Source: an uncultured delta proteobacterium (GTDB taxonomy: Bacteria; Myxococcota; Myxococcia; Myxococcales; 40CM-4-68-19). Taken from it: a stretch of 64,000 nucleotides of DNA. The notes beneath the pieces were generated by a model, which saw only the letters and a list, made by a program, of their open reading frames with translations, was not told the origin of the DNA and made no database searches. Of the stretch, positions 41,171-49,146 are shown piece by piece. The stretch lies in assembly GCA_903911145.1 (NCBI GenBank), contig CAIWCD010000025.1, positions 1 through 64,000 of the forward strand, written 5' to 3'. The translations under genes were made by a program, and so were the position numbers. Each line of letters opens with the position of its first letter. Position 1 is the first letter of the stretch.

Positions 41171-42292
41171 ATGTCGCTATCGCGCGATTGTCCGCCCATG
41201 CGGCGGTTGTTCCTCTTCCTGGTTGCGCTCCTGTCGCTCCCCTACGCGGCTCGTGCTCTGGACTTCGATGCGAAGCTCGAGCCCGGCGTTGCCATTCCCC
41301 TCGGAGCACCACAGTCCGATCGCTTTAACGTCGGCGGCGCTGCGACATTAAAGGGCCTGGTTGGTTTCGAAGGCGGATATGTCGATATCGCAGCGGGATT
41401 AACCTATCTCGGCCTTCCCGCCGCGACTGGCTACACGCTCACCAGCGCAGGAACCGCCTGGGCGCCCAGTCTTGGCCTTCGCCTCCAGCGCCCGCGCCGG
41501 TCCGAGGAGCAGCTTCGCGCCCAACCGCCTGGGCATGAATGGTTCTATGGAGCGCGCCCGTGGCTGGACGCGGATATCATGTATGTGCGAACGGGCAGCC
41601 TCGATCGAGCCGGCTTTGCCGCCGCCACGGGCCTCTCATTTCCACTCGACGACGGCCAGGCGTTCTGGTTGGGTCCCTTCGTCCGCTATTTCCAGATCCT
41701 CCAGCAGAACCACGCTGGACTCGATGAGCGCGACGCAAAGGCAATCATTGTTGGATTAAGCTTGGAAGTCGGCACGCGGCTCGTGCGTCCGACGAATACA
41801 CCCGCTGCAGCAGCGCCGGAGCCCGTTCAGGTCAAGGAGTGCCCCGCTGTCGTCGCGCAGGCCGCCCTGCCTCAGCAGATTGTGCGTCCGGACCGCGATG
41901 GGGACGGAGTTCCCGATGAATTCGACGCCTGCCCCGATGTCGCAGGCCCGGTTACAAACGGCGGTTGCCCAGTCTACGAGAGGCTCATCGTCAAGCCTGG
42001 GGTTCAGGAAGGCCGCGCGAGCTGCGTGACAACCTTCGTCCAGGTCTCAGGAAGCACGGCGCTCTTGGGAATCAATCGTGAGAGTGGCGCGACGCCATCT
42101 GCACGCTGCACGCCGCGCTCGAGTTGCTCCAGGTCGACATACTCATCTCCCTCAGCAAGACGACTGCCGGCCTCAGACATGCTGACCCGCGCCACTTCGT
42201 CGTCTGAGAGAAGATTCAGAATCCCATCGCGCGCGACCAGAGCGTCACGAGTCGCCTTCGCCGCACAGGTTGGCGCGTGGACCATCACATGA
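41171..42292 (+). CDS. OmpA-like protein lacking its OmpA domain (3' truncated)
   Basis: An N-terminal signal (MRRLFLFLVALLSLPYAARA from an internal Met at 41198) is followed by a barrel-like domain (about residues 30-215). A thrombospondin type 3-like calcium motif DRDGDGVPDEFDACPDV and then CPVYERLIVKP come next. In this protein class the peptidoglycan-binding OmpA domain always follows YxxLIVKP. Here the frame instead runs into sequence antisense to the next gene from about base 42000, giving about 95 Ser/Arg-rich residues with no domain. The OmpA module has therefore been deleted, probably together with intergenic sequence. The true start may be 41171 or 41198. Confidence 0.72.
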   Translation: MSLSRDCPPMRRLFLFLVALLSLPYAARALDFDAKLEPGVAIPLGAPQSDRFNVGGAATLKGLVGFEGGYVDIAAGLTYLGLPAATGYTLTSAGTAWAPSLGLRLQRPRRSEEQLRAQPPGHEWFYGARPWLDADIMYVRTGSLDRAGFAAATGLSFPLDDGQAFWLGPFVRYFQILQQNHAGLDERDAKAIIVGLSLEVGTRLVRPTNTPAAAAPEPVQVKECPAVVAQAALPQQIVRPDRDGDGVPDEFDACPDVAGPVTNGGCPVYERLIVKPGVQEGRASCVTTFVQVSGSTALLGINRESGATPSARCTPRSSCSRSTYSSPSARRLPASDMLTRATSSSERRFRIPSRATRASRVAFAAQVGAWTIT

Positions 42293-42792
42293 GAAGCGGT
42301 GCTGCTCCCAAGCAGCGCGCGGGCGCGCCCGACCATCTCTGAGTCACCGCTGGCGAGGACGATGAACTTCCCCGCCTTCACGTCGAGGACGTACTTCATG
42401 ACTGCGTCCTCGGGTACACCGACGCTCAGCAGAGCCGCGCCCAGTGCGCCCACGACGCCGCCAACGGCCGCCCCCTCCAGCGCGCCGAGCAACCAGCCCA
42501 CGAGAGGGCCCATCGCCACCAGCGGTCCGACGCCCGGCACAAAGAGGAATGCGCCGCCGAAGAGGAGGCCCCAGAGAGAGCCCCAGAACACCCCGCGCCC
42601 GCCCCAGACCTTGATGCGATCGCCAGAGGTATAGAAGCCGAGCGCGTGCTCCTCTGTGTGGAAGTCCTTCCCGATGATCGACAGCTGTTTCATGTCGATC
42701 CCGGCTTTCTGCAGCGACTTGATCGCGCCCTCTGCACCAGAGTGGGTTTCAAACGTAGCGACGACGGACTGCTCCTGCATTCCTGCGGTCAT
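42004..42792 (-). CDS. DUF1269/GS17M-like stress membrane protein
   Basis: A 262-residue protein. Residues 1-60 (VVATFETHSGAEGAIKSLQKAG, LSIIGKDFHTEEHALGFY) resemble the GS17M/YflT-type general stress domain. A central Gly-rich hydrophobic hairpin (WGSLWGLLFGGAFLFVPGVGPL to VVGALGAALLSVGVP) is typical of DUF1269-like proteins that may associate with membranes. The C-terminal 80 residues are polar and unassigned. The ATG at 42792 has AAGGAG 5 nt upstream, in register with an 11-bp repeat array. Its 3' end is convergent with, and overlapped by, the truncated OmpA-like frame. Confidence 0.8.
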   Translation of the reverse strand: MTAGMQEQSVVATFETHSGAEGAIKSLQKAGIDMKQLSIIGKDFHTEEHALGFYTSGDRIKVWGGRGVFWGSLWGLLFGGAFLFVPGVGPLVAMGPLVGWLLGALEGAAVGGVVGALGAALLSVGVPEDAVMKYVLDVKAGKFIVLASGDSEMVGRARALLGSSTASHVMVHAPTCAAKATRDALVARDGILNLLSDDEVARVSMSEAGSRLAEGDEYVDLEQLERGVQRADGVAPLSRLIPKSAVLPETWTKVVTQLARPS

Positions 42793-42803
42793 GACGACTC
42801 CTT

Positions 42804-42858
42804 GAGATGGCTCTGAGACAGGTCTGAGACTGGCCTGAGATGGGTCTGAGGACTGACT
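42804..42858 (-). repeat. five tandem 11-bp repeats in the leader of the DUF1269-like gene
   Basis: On the gene's strand the units read AGTCAGTCCTC, AGACCCATCTC, AGGCCAGTCTC, AGACCTGTCTC and AGAGCCATCTC, with consensus AGRCCNRTCTC. The next 11 bases, AAGGAGTCGTC, hold the ribosome site and touch the ATG in the same register. An 11-bp period is close to one helical turn, so one face of the DNA could bind a protein repeatedly. Alternatively the transcript may carry repeated UC-rich elements. Confidence 0.88.
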
Positions 42859-42993
42859 GTCGTTCAGGCAGTACAAGCGGCGTGCCATCGCCAGCCAGAG
42901 AGCAGCGGCCCAGTTCTCGCAGAGACGTACTCCACGCATGTTGGTGTCCGCGACCTGGAACGGCCGCGCGCAGCCAGCATTCAGAGAGCCACC

Positions 42994-43509
42994 ATGAATC
43001 GCTCCACTACGCTTTCACTCTTGCTGCTCTGCACCGTGTTCACCCTGCGCGCGACAGCAGCTGAGGATCGGCATGAAGGACACGCAGGGCCCGCGCCGCA
43101 GGCCGAACACCATGGCGCTCCACAGGCTGTCCCGCACCAGTCGCAGCGCCAGGGCCCGCCGCACTTTCAGGCCCACCCTCCGGGCGTCCATCCCCACGGC
43201 CCGATGGTGCGCCAGCACAACGTCCGCGTGCTCGCTCCCCGGAATATCGCGCGGGGGCACCGCGAGTGGGCGCACTGGGAGCACCCCGACTTTGCGCGGC
43301 CTTCCTATTTCTGGGCGTGGGGAAGTTTCCAGAGCGTCAGCTGCATCGCCGAGGATTCCTATGGTGATCAGTACCCGGTGACGGAGAGCGCGGGTGTGAA
43401 CTTCGGTCTGATGGACATGACTGCGACTGAGGATGATGCGATGGATCGCTGCTATGCAGAGTCAGGCGAAGATGCGAGCTGCTATCTGGCCACCTGTTCG
43501 CATTTCTAG
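42994..43509 (+). CDS. secreted His/Pro-rich protein
   Basis: A 171-residue protein with a signal peptide (MNRSTTLSLLLLCTVFTLRATA). Its mature N-terminal half is His/Pro/Gln-rich (HEGHAGPAPQAEHHGAPQ, HPPGVHPHGP). The C-terminal half is structured, with four cysteines and motifs SYFWAWGSFQSVSCIAEDSYGDQYPVTE and DRCYAESGEDASCYLATC. The His-rich half may bind metal ions. No family is recognised. It is followed 12 nt later by a barrel protein gene, and the two are probably co-transcribed. Confidence 0.7.
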   Translation: MNRSTTLSLLLLCTVFTLRATAAEDRHEGHAGPAPQAEHHGAPQAVPHQSQRQGPPHFQAHPPGVHPHGPMVRQHNVRVLAPRNIARGHREWAHWEHPDFARPSYFWAWGSFQSVSCIAEDSYGDQYPVTESAGVNFGLMDMTATEDDAMDRCYAESGEDASCYLATCSHF

Positions 43510-43521
43510 ACGGAGACGCCA

Positions 43522-44058
43522 ATGCGACTCCTCCAACCTCGCCTGCACCGTCGAATCTCCACGGCCTGTTTCACCGCTCTCCTGATCTCACTCGGTGCCG
43601 CGGCCGATCAGCCGCCCGACATCCGTTACGGACCGCGTCCGCTCTGGACTCTCGGTCTCATGCTCGGAGCACCGACCGGTCTGATGATCGAGGGAAACCT
43701 CAGAAGTGGAAACGCCTGGGATCTCGGCCTCGGCGCGATCATGGGGCCAGGAGCGCGTCTGCACGGCGACTACCTCCTGACGCTCGCTGGTTCGAATCCC
43801 GATGCCGGCCTCTTCGTGCGCCTTCAGATCGGCCTTGGAGGAATGGTCGGGCTGCTCACGCGGCCGTGCACGTTCTATGGCAACTTCCAGAACTGCAATC
43901 GCGACGGCTACATCGGTGCGCGAATGCCACTCGCGCTGGAGTTCTGGCCGCCAGGGCCGATCAATTTCGGGTTCGAGGTCGCGCCCGGAGCCGCAGTGAG
44001 CATCCATGCAGTGACCGGACTGCTCGACGCCTTCGCGTTCGTGCGGCTCAATCTGTAG
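43522..44058 (+). CDS. small outer-membrane barrel-like protein
   Basis: A 178-residue protein with an N-terminal signal (MRLLQPRLHRRISTACF to LGAAA) and alternating strands: LWTLGLMLGAPTGLMIEGNL, GLFVRLQIGLGGMVG, GYIGARMPLALEFW and a final VRLNL ending in Leu. This resembles small outer-membrane beta-barrel proteins. Two cysteines near the middle (CTFYGNFQNC) could form a disulfide. It ends next to a strong hairpin that probably terminates transcription from both sides. Confidence 0.7.
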   Translation: MRLLQPRLHRRISTACFTALLISLGAAADQPPDIRYGPRPLWTLGLMLGAPTGLMIEGNLRSGNAWDLGLGAIMGPGARLHGDYLLTLAGSNPDAGLFVRLQIGLGGMVGLLTRPCTFYGNFQNCNRDGYIGARMPLALEFWPPGPINFGFEVAPGAAVSIHAVTGLLDAFAFVRLNL

Positions 44059-44060
44059 AG

Positions 44061-44099
44061 ACGGCTCACTGCTGCGCGGGGACCGCAGCAGTGAGCCGT
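44061..44099. terminator. strong bidirectional hairpin between convergent genes
   Basis: Arms of 16 bases (ACGGCTCACTGCTGCG and its exact complement) flank a 7-base loop. It starts 3 nt after the barrel gene's stop and covers the last codons and stop of the PqiC-like gene on the minus strand. There is no long T-run on either side, so it may act as a factor-assisted terminator or as a 3'-end mRNA stabiliser. Confidence 0.6.
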
Positions 44100-44668
44100 T
44101 GAACCACCCGGTCGCCGATTCGCGCGGCTCCGGTGTGCAGCGCGAGCGAGAGTGCGTCGGCGACCGAACGCGCCTCGTCGCCATCGGGGTTTGTCGCCAC
44201 CGGTTGCTCCACGACAATCGACTCTTCGAGCAACGCGACGCTCTCGTTGCGCAGCACCATCCGCGCCTGCATCCGCGCGACATGCGGCGCAAGCAACTCC
44301 TCAAACGCAACCAACTGCACATCGAGTGTCAACGCATGCCCACCGAGCGATTCGGTGAGCCCGCGCTCGTCGAAGAGTGTCCGTGCAAGCGCTGCGCGCA
44401 AGTAGATCTCAGGGCGCTCCGTCCAGCGCCGCGCCTCGTGGAAGAACAGTTCGTGCGAGGCATCACGAGTCACCAGTCGCTCGCGCAGATGCGACCAGCT
44501 TTCGATGCGACCCAGGCGCAACTCAGGCCCGTGCGGGTTCACCGGGTGCACCGCAGGGCCTTCATCTGAGACGGCGAAGTAGCGCGGCACCAGCGGCTCG
44601 TTCTTGCCGAGCAGCGCACAACCAGAAAGCGCGCCCGAGCACGCCAGAAGCAGCATTGCGCGTCTCAT
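44066..44668 (-). CDS. PqiC-like ABC-transport auxiliary lipoprotein
   Basis: A 200-residue lipoprotein with signal MRRAMLLLACSGALSGC (lipobox LSGC). The mature sequence has RYFAVSDEGP, ELRLGRIESWSHLRERLV and a C-terminal LSLALHTGAARIGDRVVQRL. This is the pattern of PqiC/ABC-type auxiliary lipoproteins linked to MCE transporters. It would sit in the outer membrane as the acceptor end of the MlaD system. It overlaps mlaD by four bases (ATGA) and ends the seven-gene operon inside the hairpin. Confidence 0.82.
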   Translation of the reverse strand: MRRAMLLLACSGALSGCALLGKNEPLVPRYFAVSDEGPAVHPVNPHGPELRLGRIESWSHLRERLVTRDASHELFFHEARRWTERPEIYLRAALARTLFDERGLTESLGGHALTLDVQLVAFEELLAPHVARMQARMVLRNESVALLEESIVVEQPVATNPDGDEARSVADALSLALHTGAARIGDRVVQRLTAAVPAQQ

Positions 44669-45621
44669 GGGCGCACCTTTGCCTTCCCTTTGAGGAGCAT
44701 GTCCGGATCGAGTTGCAGGGCTTCCACAAGCTGCCGCACGGCCGTCGCTGCCTCACGAAGCTCGCGCCCTGTTTCTTCCAGATTCCGATCCAACCGCGGA
44801 CTCGCGAGATCGCCGAGGGCGTCTGAGGTCCGCTGCGCGCTGGCAAGAAGTCCGTCGCGCCCATCGATATGGTCAAGAACAAGATTCATCCGCACGAGCG
44901 CGCTGGTGGCCGCCTGGAGCGTCGTCTGTGCATCGCGCGACAACTCCGGCACTTGAAGCTGATCAAGCTTTGTCGAGAGTTTGAGCACCAGCTGATCAGT
45001 GTCTGAGATCGCCGCGGCCGCGCGCGCCGGGATCCCGCGGCGATGCACGTCGTCGAGAATCGAATTCATCCGCGTCGCCATGCCGCCGAGCTCTTCTGTG
45101 AGCAGCGGAATCATATCGACCGCGCGGACGACTGCGTCCTCGAGATTCTTCATCGTCGAAGGGGTCGCGGGAATGTAGTTGTCCGGCACGGGAAACGGCA
45201 GCACCGGAGGCGGCGTCGCCGAGGAGAAGAAGTCGATCTGCAGATATTTCGTCCCGGTCAGGCCGACTGATGCGAGCTGCACACGGAGGTCCGGTGGAAC
45301 GGAGAGCTTCGTCTCCTTGCCGTTCGTTGTCCCCGCAAGGCCAAGCCGATGCAGCACGCGCACACCGAGTTGGTAGGTCACCTCGACGTGCCGTCGATCG
45401 GGCGCAATATCGATGGCGGAGACGTTGCCGATCTTCACACCACGAAAGCTGATGGGCGAGCCGACTTCCAATCCGGTCACTGCTTCATCGAAATAGGAAA
45501 CATTGCTCGCGGTGATGACCTGCATCGTCTGCGCCGCCAGCAGCACGGCCGCCACCGATCCCAGCATCACCGAGCCAAGCACGAACGCGCCGAGCTTCCA
45601 ATGATTCGCCTGTGCGCTCAT
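44665..45621 (-). CDS. mlaD: MlaD/MCE-family lipid-binding protein
   Basis: A 318-residue protein with one N-terminal anchor (KLGAFVLGSVMLGSVAAVLL). A single MCE domain follows (about 40-125: YFDEAVTGLEVGSPISFRGVKIGNV). A long helical C-terminal region (about 155-315) then carries many Leu heptads. MCE proteins form hexameric rings that carry phospholipids between the membranes. It is longer than E. coli MlaD (183), so the helical part may form a tube or needle as in longer MCE proteins. It is coupled to mlaF upstream and the PqiC-like gene downstream by 4-bp overlaps. Confidence 0.9.
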   Translation of the reverse strand: MSAQANHWKLGAFVLGSVMLGSVAAVLLAAQTMQVITASNVSYFDEAVTGLEVGSPISFRGVKIGNVSAIDIAPDRRHVEVTYQLGVRVLHRLGLAGTTNGKETKLSVPPDLRVQLASVGLTGTKYLQIDFFSSATPPPVLPFPVPDNYIPATPSTMKNLEDAVVRAVDMIPLLTEELGGMATRMNSILDDVHRRGIPARAAAAISDTDQLVLKLSTKLDQLQVPELSRDAQTTLQAATSALVRMNLVLDHIDGRDGLLASAQRTSDALGDLASPRLDRNLEETGRELREAATAVRQLVEALQLDPDMLLKGKAKVRP

Positions 45622-46361
45622 GCGGCCACCGGCAGGTGCGTGCGGTTGAAGAAGGCGCGCACGCGGGCATCGGTGCTGCTGTCGCGCAGGCTCCGCGGAT
45701 CGCCGCGCGCGATGATGCTCTTGCTTTCCTTGTCGAGCATGATGCAGGCGGAACCGACCTTGAAGATGCTCTCCAGGTCGTGCGTGACGACAACAAACGT
45801 GATGCCCAGTTGCTGGTTGAGCGTGAGGATCAACTCGTCAAGTTCCACTGCCGAGACGGGATCGAGACCCGCCGACGGCTCATCGAGAAAGAGCAGGTCC
45901 GGCTCGAGCGCCATCGCCCGCGCAATCGCCGCGCGCTTGCGCATCCCGCCCGACAGCTCTTCGGGAAGCAGGTCTTCCGCGCCAACGAGTCCAACCAGAC
46001 GCAGCTTGGCGAGGGCGATCCCGCCGATCGCATCCGCGGGAAGATTGGTCCACTGCTGCAGCGGCAGCGCGACGTTCTCACCCACCGTCAGTCCGCCGAG
46101 CAGCGCTCCCGACTGGAACATCACGCCGAAGCGCGGCCGCGCCGTCACTCCTTGATCAGGCGCTTCCCCCTCGATGGTGATGCGGCCGCTGCCGAACTCC
46201 AGCCCGATCAGGTGACGCATCAGGGTGGACTTTCCACAGCCGCTGCCGCCGAGAATTACAAACACCGCACCCTGCTCGACCACGAAGCTTGCCGCTTGCA
46301 GGAGAACGCGACCATCCCAGCCGATGGTGAGATCCGCGACTTCGATCAGCGGCGCGCTCAC
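45618..46361 (-). CDS. mlaF: MlaF-type ABC transporter ATPase
   Basis: A 247-residue ATPase from a GTG start. It shows Walker A GGSGCGKST (about 38-46), signature LSGGMRKRAAIARAMALEPD, Walker B LLFLDEPSAGLDP and the switch THD. It powers lipid movement through the MlaE permease. The GTGA overlap with the upstream permease gene couples their translation. The closest known relatives are MlaF and Ttg2A of Gram-negative lipid-asymmetry systems. Confidence 0.94.
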   Translation of the reverse strand: MSAPLIEVADLTIGWDGRVLLQAASFVVEQGAVFVILGGSGCGKSTLMRHLIGLEFGSGRITIEGEAPDQGVTARPRFGVMFQSGALLGGLTVGENVALPLQQWTNLPADAIGGIALAKLRLVGLVGAEDLLPEELSGGMRKRAAIARAMALEPDLLFLDEPSAGLDPVSAVELDELILTLNQQLGITFVVVTHDLESIFKVGSACIMLDKESKSIIARGDPRSLRDSSTDARVRAFFNRTHLPVAA

Positions 46362-47485
46362 AGGCCCGCCACGCGGAAGAAGACGGTGAAGCTCGCGTCG
46401 ATGAGGATGAGCGCGAAGAGCGTGGTGACGACGGTCGAGGTGGTGCGCCGGCCCACGCCTTCGGCGCCGCCGCTGGTCGCAAGTCCCTGCTGGCACGCGA
46501 TGAGCGCGATCGCGAGCGCGAAGACAAGACTCTTGATCACACCTGACGACACATCCCAGATCGAGACGACTCTGGCGGTCTCGTTGAGAAACCCGCGGAT
46601 GGTCAGGTCGAGATTCCAGACGCCGACGACGAGCCCGCCGAGCACACCGGCCACGTCCGCGAGCAGCGTCAGGAGCGGCAGCACCAGAATCAGACCGAGC
46701 ACGCGCGGCACCACCAGGTAGCGCATCGGGCCGATGCCCATCGTGCGCAGCGCGTCGATCTCGCCGTTCACCTGCATGAAGCCGAGCTCAGCCGCAAACG
46801 CAGCCCCAGAGCGGCCCGCAATGACGATCGCTGCCATCAGTGGACCGAGTTCGCGGCAGACGGCGATGCCGATCAGATCGGCCACAAGGAGATTTGCGCC
46901 GAATCGCTTGAGCTGCGCGGCGGCCTGGAACGCCATCGCCAGTCCGACCAGGAAGTTGATGAGCAGAATGATTGGAACCGCATCGGCGCCGGAGCGCTCC
47001 ATCGTGGCCGGTAGATCGCTCCAGTTCGCCGAGCGCGGTGCGCGCCAGAGACTGAAGCCTGAGATCACCAACTGCCCAAAGAACGCGAGCACCAGTTGCA
47101 ACTCACGGACTGCAGAGATCGTGGCCCGCCCGAGTTGGTCGAGCAAACCGATTGGAGCGCGTGGCGTAAGCACGGCGACGGAGTGGTCGGCACCGTACAG
47201 ATGGATCAGCTTCTGCACCGCCGGGCCGGCCTCGACAAACTCCGATTGCACACCGCGACGCTGCAGTTCCGTCCGCAGACAGGCGAGCAGCGCCATCACG
47301 CCGCCGTCGATGCGCTCGACGCCGGCCATGTCGAAGTCGAGCGTCTCTCCGCGCACTGCGCTGCTCTCGACGTTGCGCAGCGCGGCCCACAACTCCGCGG
47401 CCTGCGCAAAGCGGAGGCTTCCGCGAAACTGGATCGCGCTGTGCGTCTGCGACGATCGAAACAGCTCGATTGCCGATGGTTGCAT
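46358..47485 (-). CDS. mlaE: MlaE-type permease with fused N-terminal STAS domain
   Basis: A 375-residue protein. Residues 1-100 form a STAS-like domain (AIQFRGSLRFAQAAELWAAL, LDFDMAGVERIDGGVMALLA) that corresponds to MlaB. The remainder is a MlaE permease with LLINFLVGLAMAFQAAAQL, AVCRELGPLMAAIVIAGRSGAAFAAELG and the conserved EIDALRTMGIGPMRYLVVPR. In E. coli MlaB and MlaE are separate proteins. The ATG at 47485 follows AAAGG by 7 nt. Longer frames upstream overlap the small lipoprotein gene and are not used. Confidence 0.92.
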   Translation of the reverse strand: MQPSAIELFRSSQTHSAIQFRGSLRFAQAAELWAALRNVESSAVRGETLDFDMAGVERIDGGVMALLACLRTELQRRGVQSEFVEAGPAVQKLIHLYGADHSVAVLTPRAPIGLLDQLGRATISAVRELQLVLAFFGQLVISGFSLWRAPRSANWSDLPATMERSGADAVPIILLINFLVGLAMAFQAAAQLKRFGANLLVADLIGIAVCRELGPLMAAIVIAGRSGAAFAAELGFMQVNGEIDALRTMGIGPMRYLVVPRVLGLILVLPLLTLLADVAGVLGGLVVGVWNLDLTIRGFLNETARVVSIWDVSSGVIKSLVFALAIALIACQQGLATSGGAEGVGRRTTSTVVTTLFALILIDASFTVFFRVAGL

Positions 47486-47516
47486 TCGACAACCTTTCTG
47501 GAGACGACCCGCGTCG

Positions 47517-47741
47517 CTATTCGATCCGAGCATCGGCAACGATCGACCACCCTCCGTTGCGGTGCGAATACCAACGCCCATCGTCGTGTTGGTAGACATG
47601 CTCTCCATGCCAGCGCTCATGGCGGTAAGGTCGCCCGTGCTCGTTTCGATACTCCTCGGGCCAGCACGCGATGAGGGAGACGCTGGCGCCGAGGAAGAAC
47701 ACCATCATTGCTGCGGAGAGTGCGCGAGTCAGGGATCGCAT
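47517..47741 (-). CDS. small lipoprotein-like protein, Trp/His-rich
   Basis: A 74-residue protein with signal MRSLTRALSAAMMVFF to SVSLIAC, where SLIAC can serve as a lipobox. The short mature part WPEEYRNEHGRPYRHERWHG then HVYQHDDGRWYSHRNGGW is rich in His, Arg, Tyr and Trp. It lies between the alcohol dehydrogenase and mlaE genes with gaps of 7 and 31 bases, so it is in the same operon. No family is recognised. Confidence 0.65.
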   Translation of the reverse strand: MRSLTRALSAAMMVFFLGASVSLIACWPEEYRNEHGRPYRHERWHGEHVYQHDDGRWYSHRNGGWSIVADARIE

Positions 47742-47748
47742 GGGTGCC

Positions 47749-48828
47749 TCAGTGGTTGTTGGTTTGAATCGGACTGCTCGTCAGAACGACCTTGAGCGCA
47801 TGCTCCTGGGCTGCGTTCCCAAAGGTCGCGTAGGCCTTGACTGCGTCTGCGAGCGTGAAGCGATGGGTGACCAGCTTGCCGGGGGTCAGCTTTCCGGAGT
47901 TGACCACTTTGAGAAGCATCGGTGTCGTCACGGTGTCCACCAACCGTGTCGTCAACGAGATGTTCCGATCCCAGAGTTTTTCCAGGTGCAACTCAACCGG
48001 CTTTCCGTGCACGCCGACGTTGGCGATCCGGCCGCCGACACCGACGATCTCCTGGCAGATCCCAAACGTCGCTGGCAGGCCCACAGCCTCGATCGCAACG
48101 TCGACGCCGGCTCCGCCCGTCAACTTCATCACCTGCGCGACCGCATCACCCTGAGAGTTGTTGATGACGCCCGTAGCGCCAAACTTTTTCGCCACTGCCA
48201 ACCGCTGCTCATCGGGGTCGATCATCAACACAGAGGCCGGCGAATAGAGCTGCGCGGTCATCAGAACGGCGAGTCCAATCGGACCCGCGCCCACAACGGC
48301 GACTGAGTCTCTTGGCTTCACCTGTCCGTTCTGGACTCCACACTCAAACGCAGTCGGGAGGATGTCGCTGAGCATCAGCATGTCCTCCTCCTTGGTACCA
48401 ACGGGAAGGTGGTAGAGGCTGCCGTCGGCCTGTGGAATCCGGACAGCCTCGGCCTGCGTTCCGTCGATCGTGTTCCCCAGAATCCATCCGCCATTTCGGC
48501 AATGGGAATAGATCGCGCGCCTGCAGAAATCGCACTTCAGACACGCCGTGATGCAGGAGACGATGACCCTGTCTCCAACCTTGAACTCCACCACTGCCGT
48601 GCCGACCTGCTCAACGACACCGATCCCTTCATGTCCCAGGATCCGCCCGGTGCTGACAGTGGGAAGATCCCCCTTGAGGATATGAAGGTCGGTTCCACAG
48701 ATCGTCGTGGTGGTGATTCTGACGACTGCGTCAGTTGGCTCCCGAATCGTGGGGCGTGGGCACTCGTCCCACGCGCAACTCGCCGGTCCGCGGTAGACGA
48801 GTGCCTTCATGGTGGTGCGGGTTGTCAT
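47749..48828 (-). CDS. zinc-dependent alcohol dehydrogenase
   Basis: A 359-residue medium-chain dehydrogenase. It shows the catalytic zinc motif CGTDLHILKGD and GHEGIGVVEQVG. The structural zinc region is CLKCDFCRRAIYSHC, and the Rossmann motif VGAGPIGLAVL is followed by an Asp (IDPDEQ) that favours NAD. It is closest to the isopropanol/formaldehyde-type branch with GWILGNTIDGTQAE. The substrate is not determinable. The start at 48828 lies just after the preceding stop; a Met at 48837 would overlap it. Confidence 0.92.
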   Translation of the reverse strand: MTTRTTMKALVYRGPASCAWDECPRPTIREPTDAVVRITTTTICGTDLHILKGDLPTVSTGRILGHEGIGVVEQVGTAVVEFKVGDRVIVSCITACLKCDFCRRAIYSHCRNGGWILGNTIDGTQAEAVRIPQADGSLYHLPVGTKEEDMLMLSDILPTAFECGVQNGQVKPRDSVAVVGAGPIGLAVLMTAQLYSPASVLMIDPDEQRLAVAKKFGATGVINNSQGDAVAQVMKLTGGAGVDVAIEAVGLPATFGICQEIVGVGGRIANVGVHGKPVELHLEKLWDRNISLTTRLVDTVTTPMLLKVVNSGKLTPGKLVTHRFTLADAVKAYATFGNAAQEHALKVVLTSSPIQTNNH

Positions 48829-48829
48829 C

Positions 48830-48979
48830 TCAGACAACCCGTCTCCCCTGGATGACCCGAATCAGGACCATGATGATCGCGACGGCAAGCAGGATGTGGA
48901 TGAACCCGCCCATCGTGTAGGACGTGACGAGCCCGAGCATCCAGAGAACGATGAGAACGATGGCGATTGTCCAGAGCAT
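48830..48979 (-). CDS. lmo0937-family small membrane protein (DUF5670)
   Basis: A 49-residue protein, MLWTIAIVLIVLWMLGLVTS then YTMGGFIHILLAVAIIMVL and a basic end RVIQGRR. Two hydrophobic helices with the central TSY.GGFIH motif match the lmo0937 family, widespread short membrane proteins often near stress genes. It opens the seven-gene minus-strand operon and ends 2 nt before the dehydrogenase start. Confidence 0.88.
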   Translation of the reverse strand: MLWTIAIVLIVLWMLGLVTSYTMGGFIHILLAVAIIMVLIRVIQGRRVV

Positions 48980-49146
48980 GTGACCTCGAAGGCGAGACGG
49001 TTTGCCGGCTCGCGGCCTGTAGAGGGAGTTGGAGCAGCAACGAGAAATCAGAGAGCACGCGCCGTGCCGCCCGCCGCGTTCAGGGCGTTGGAGTGCGTTG
49101 CTGCTCGGACTGCTCGTCTCAAGCGCTCGGCGGCGCCGCGTGCAGA

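Noticed and set aside
43784-43798. GGTTCGAATCCCG resembling a tRNA T-loop
   Set aside because: It lies inside the barrel gene (coding LAGSNPDAG). No acceptor stem, anticodon arm or D-arm can be built around it.
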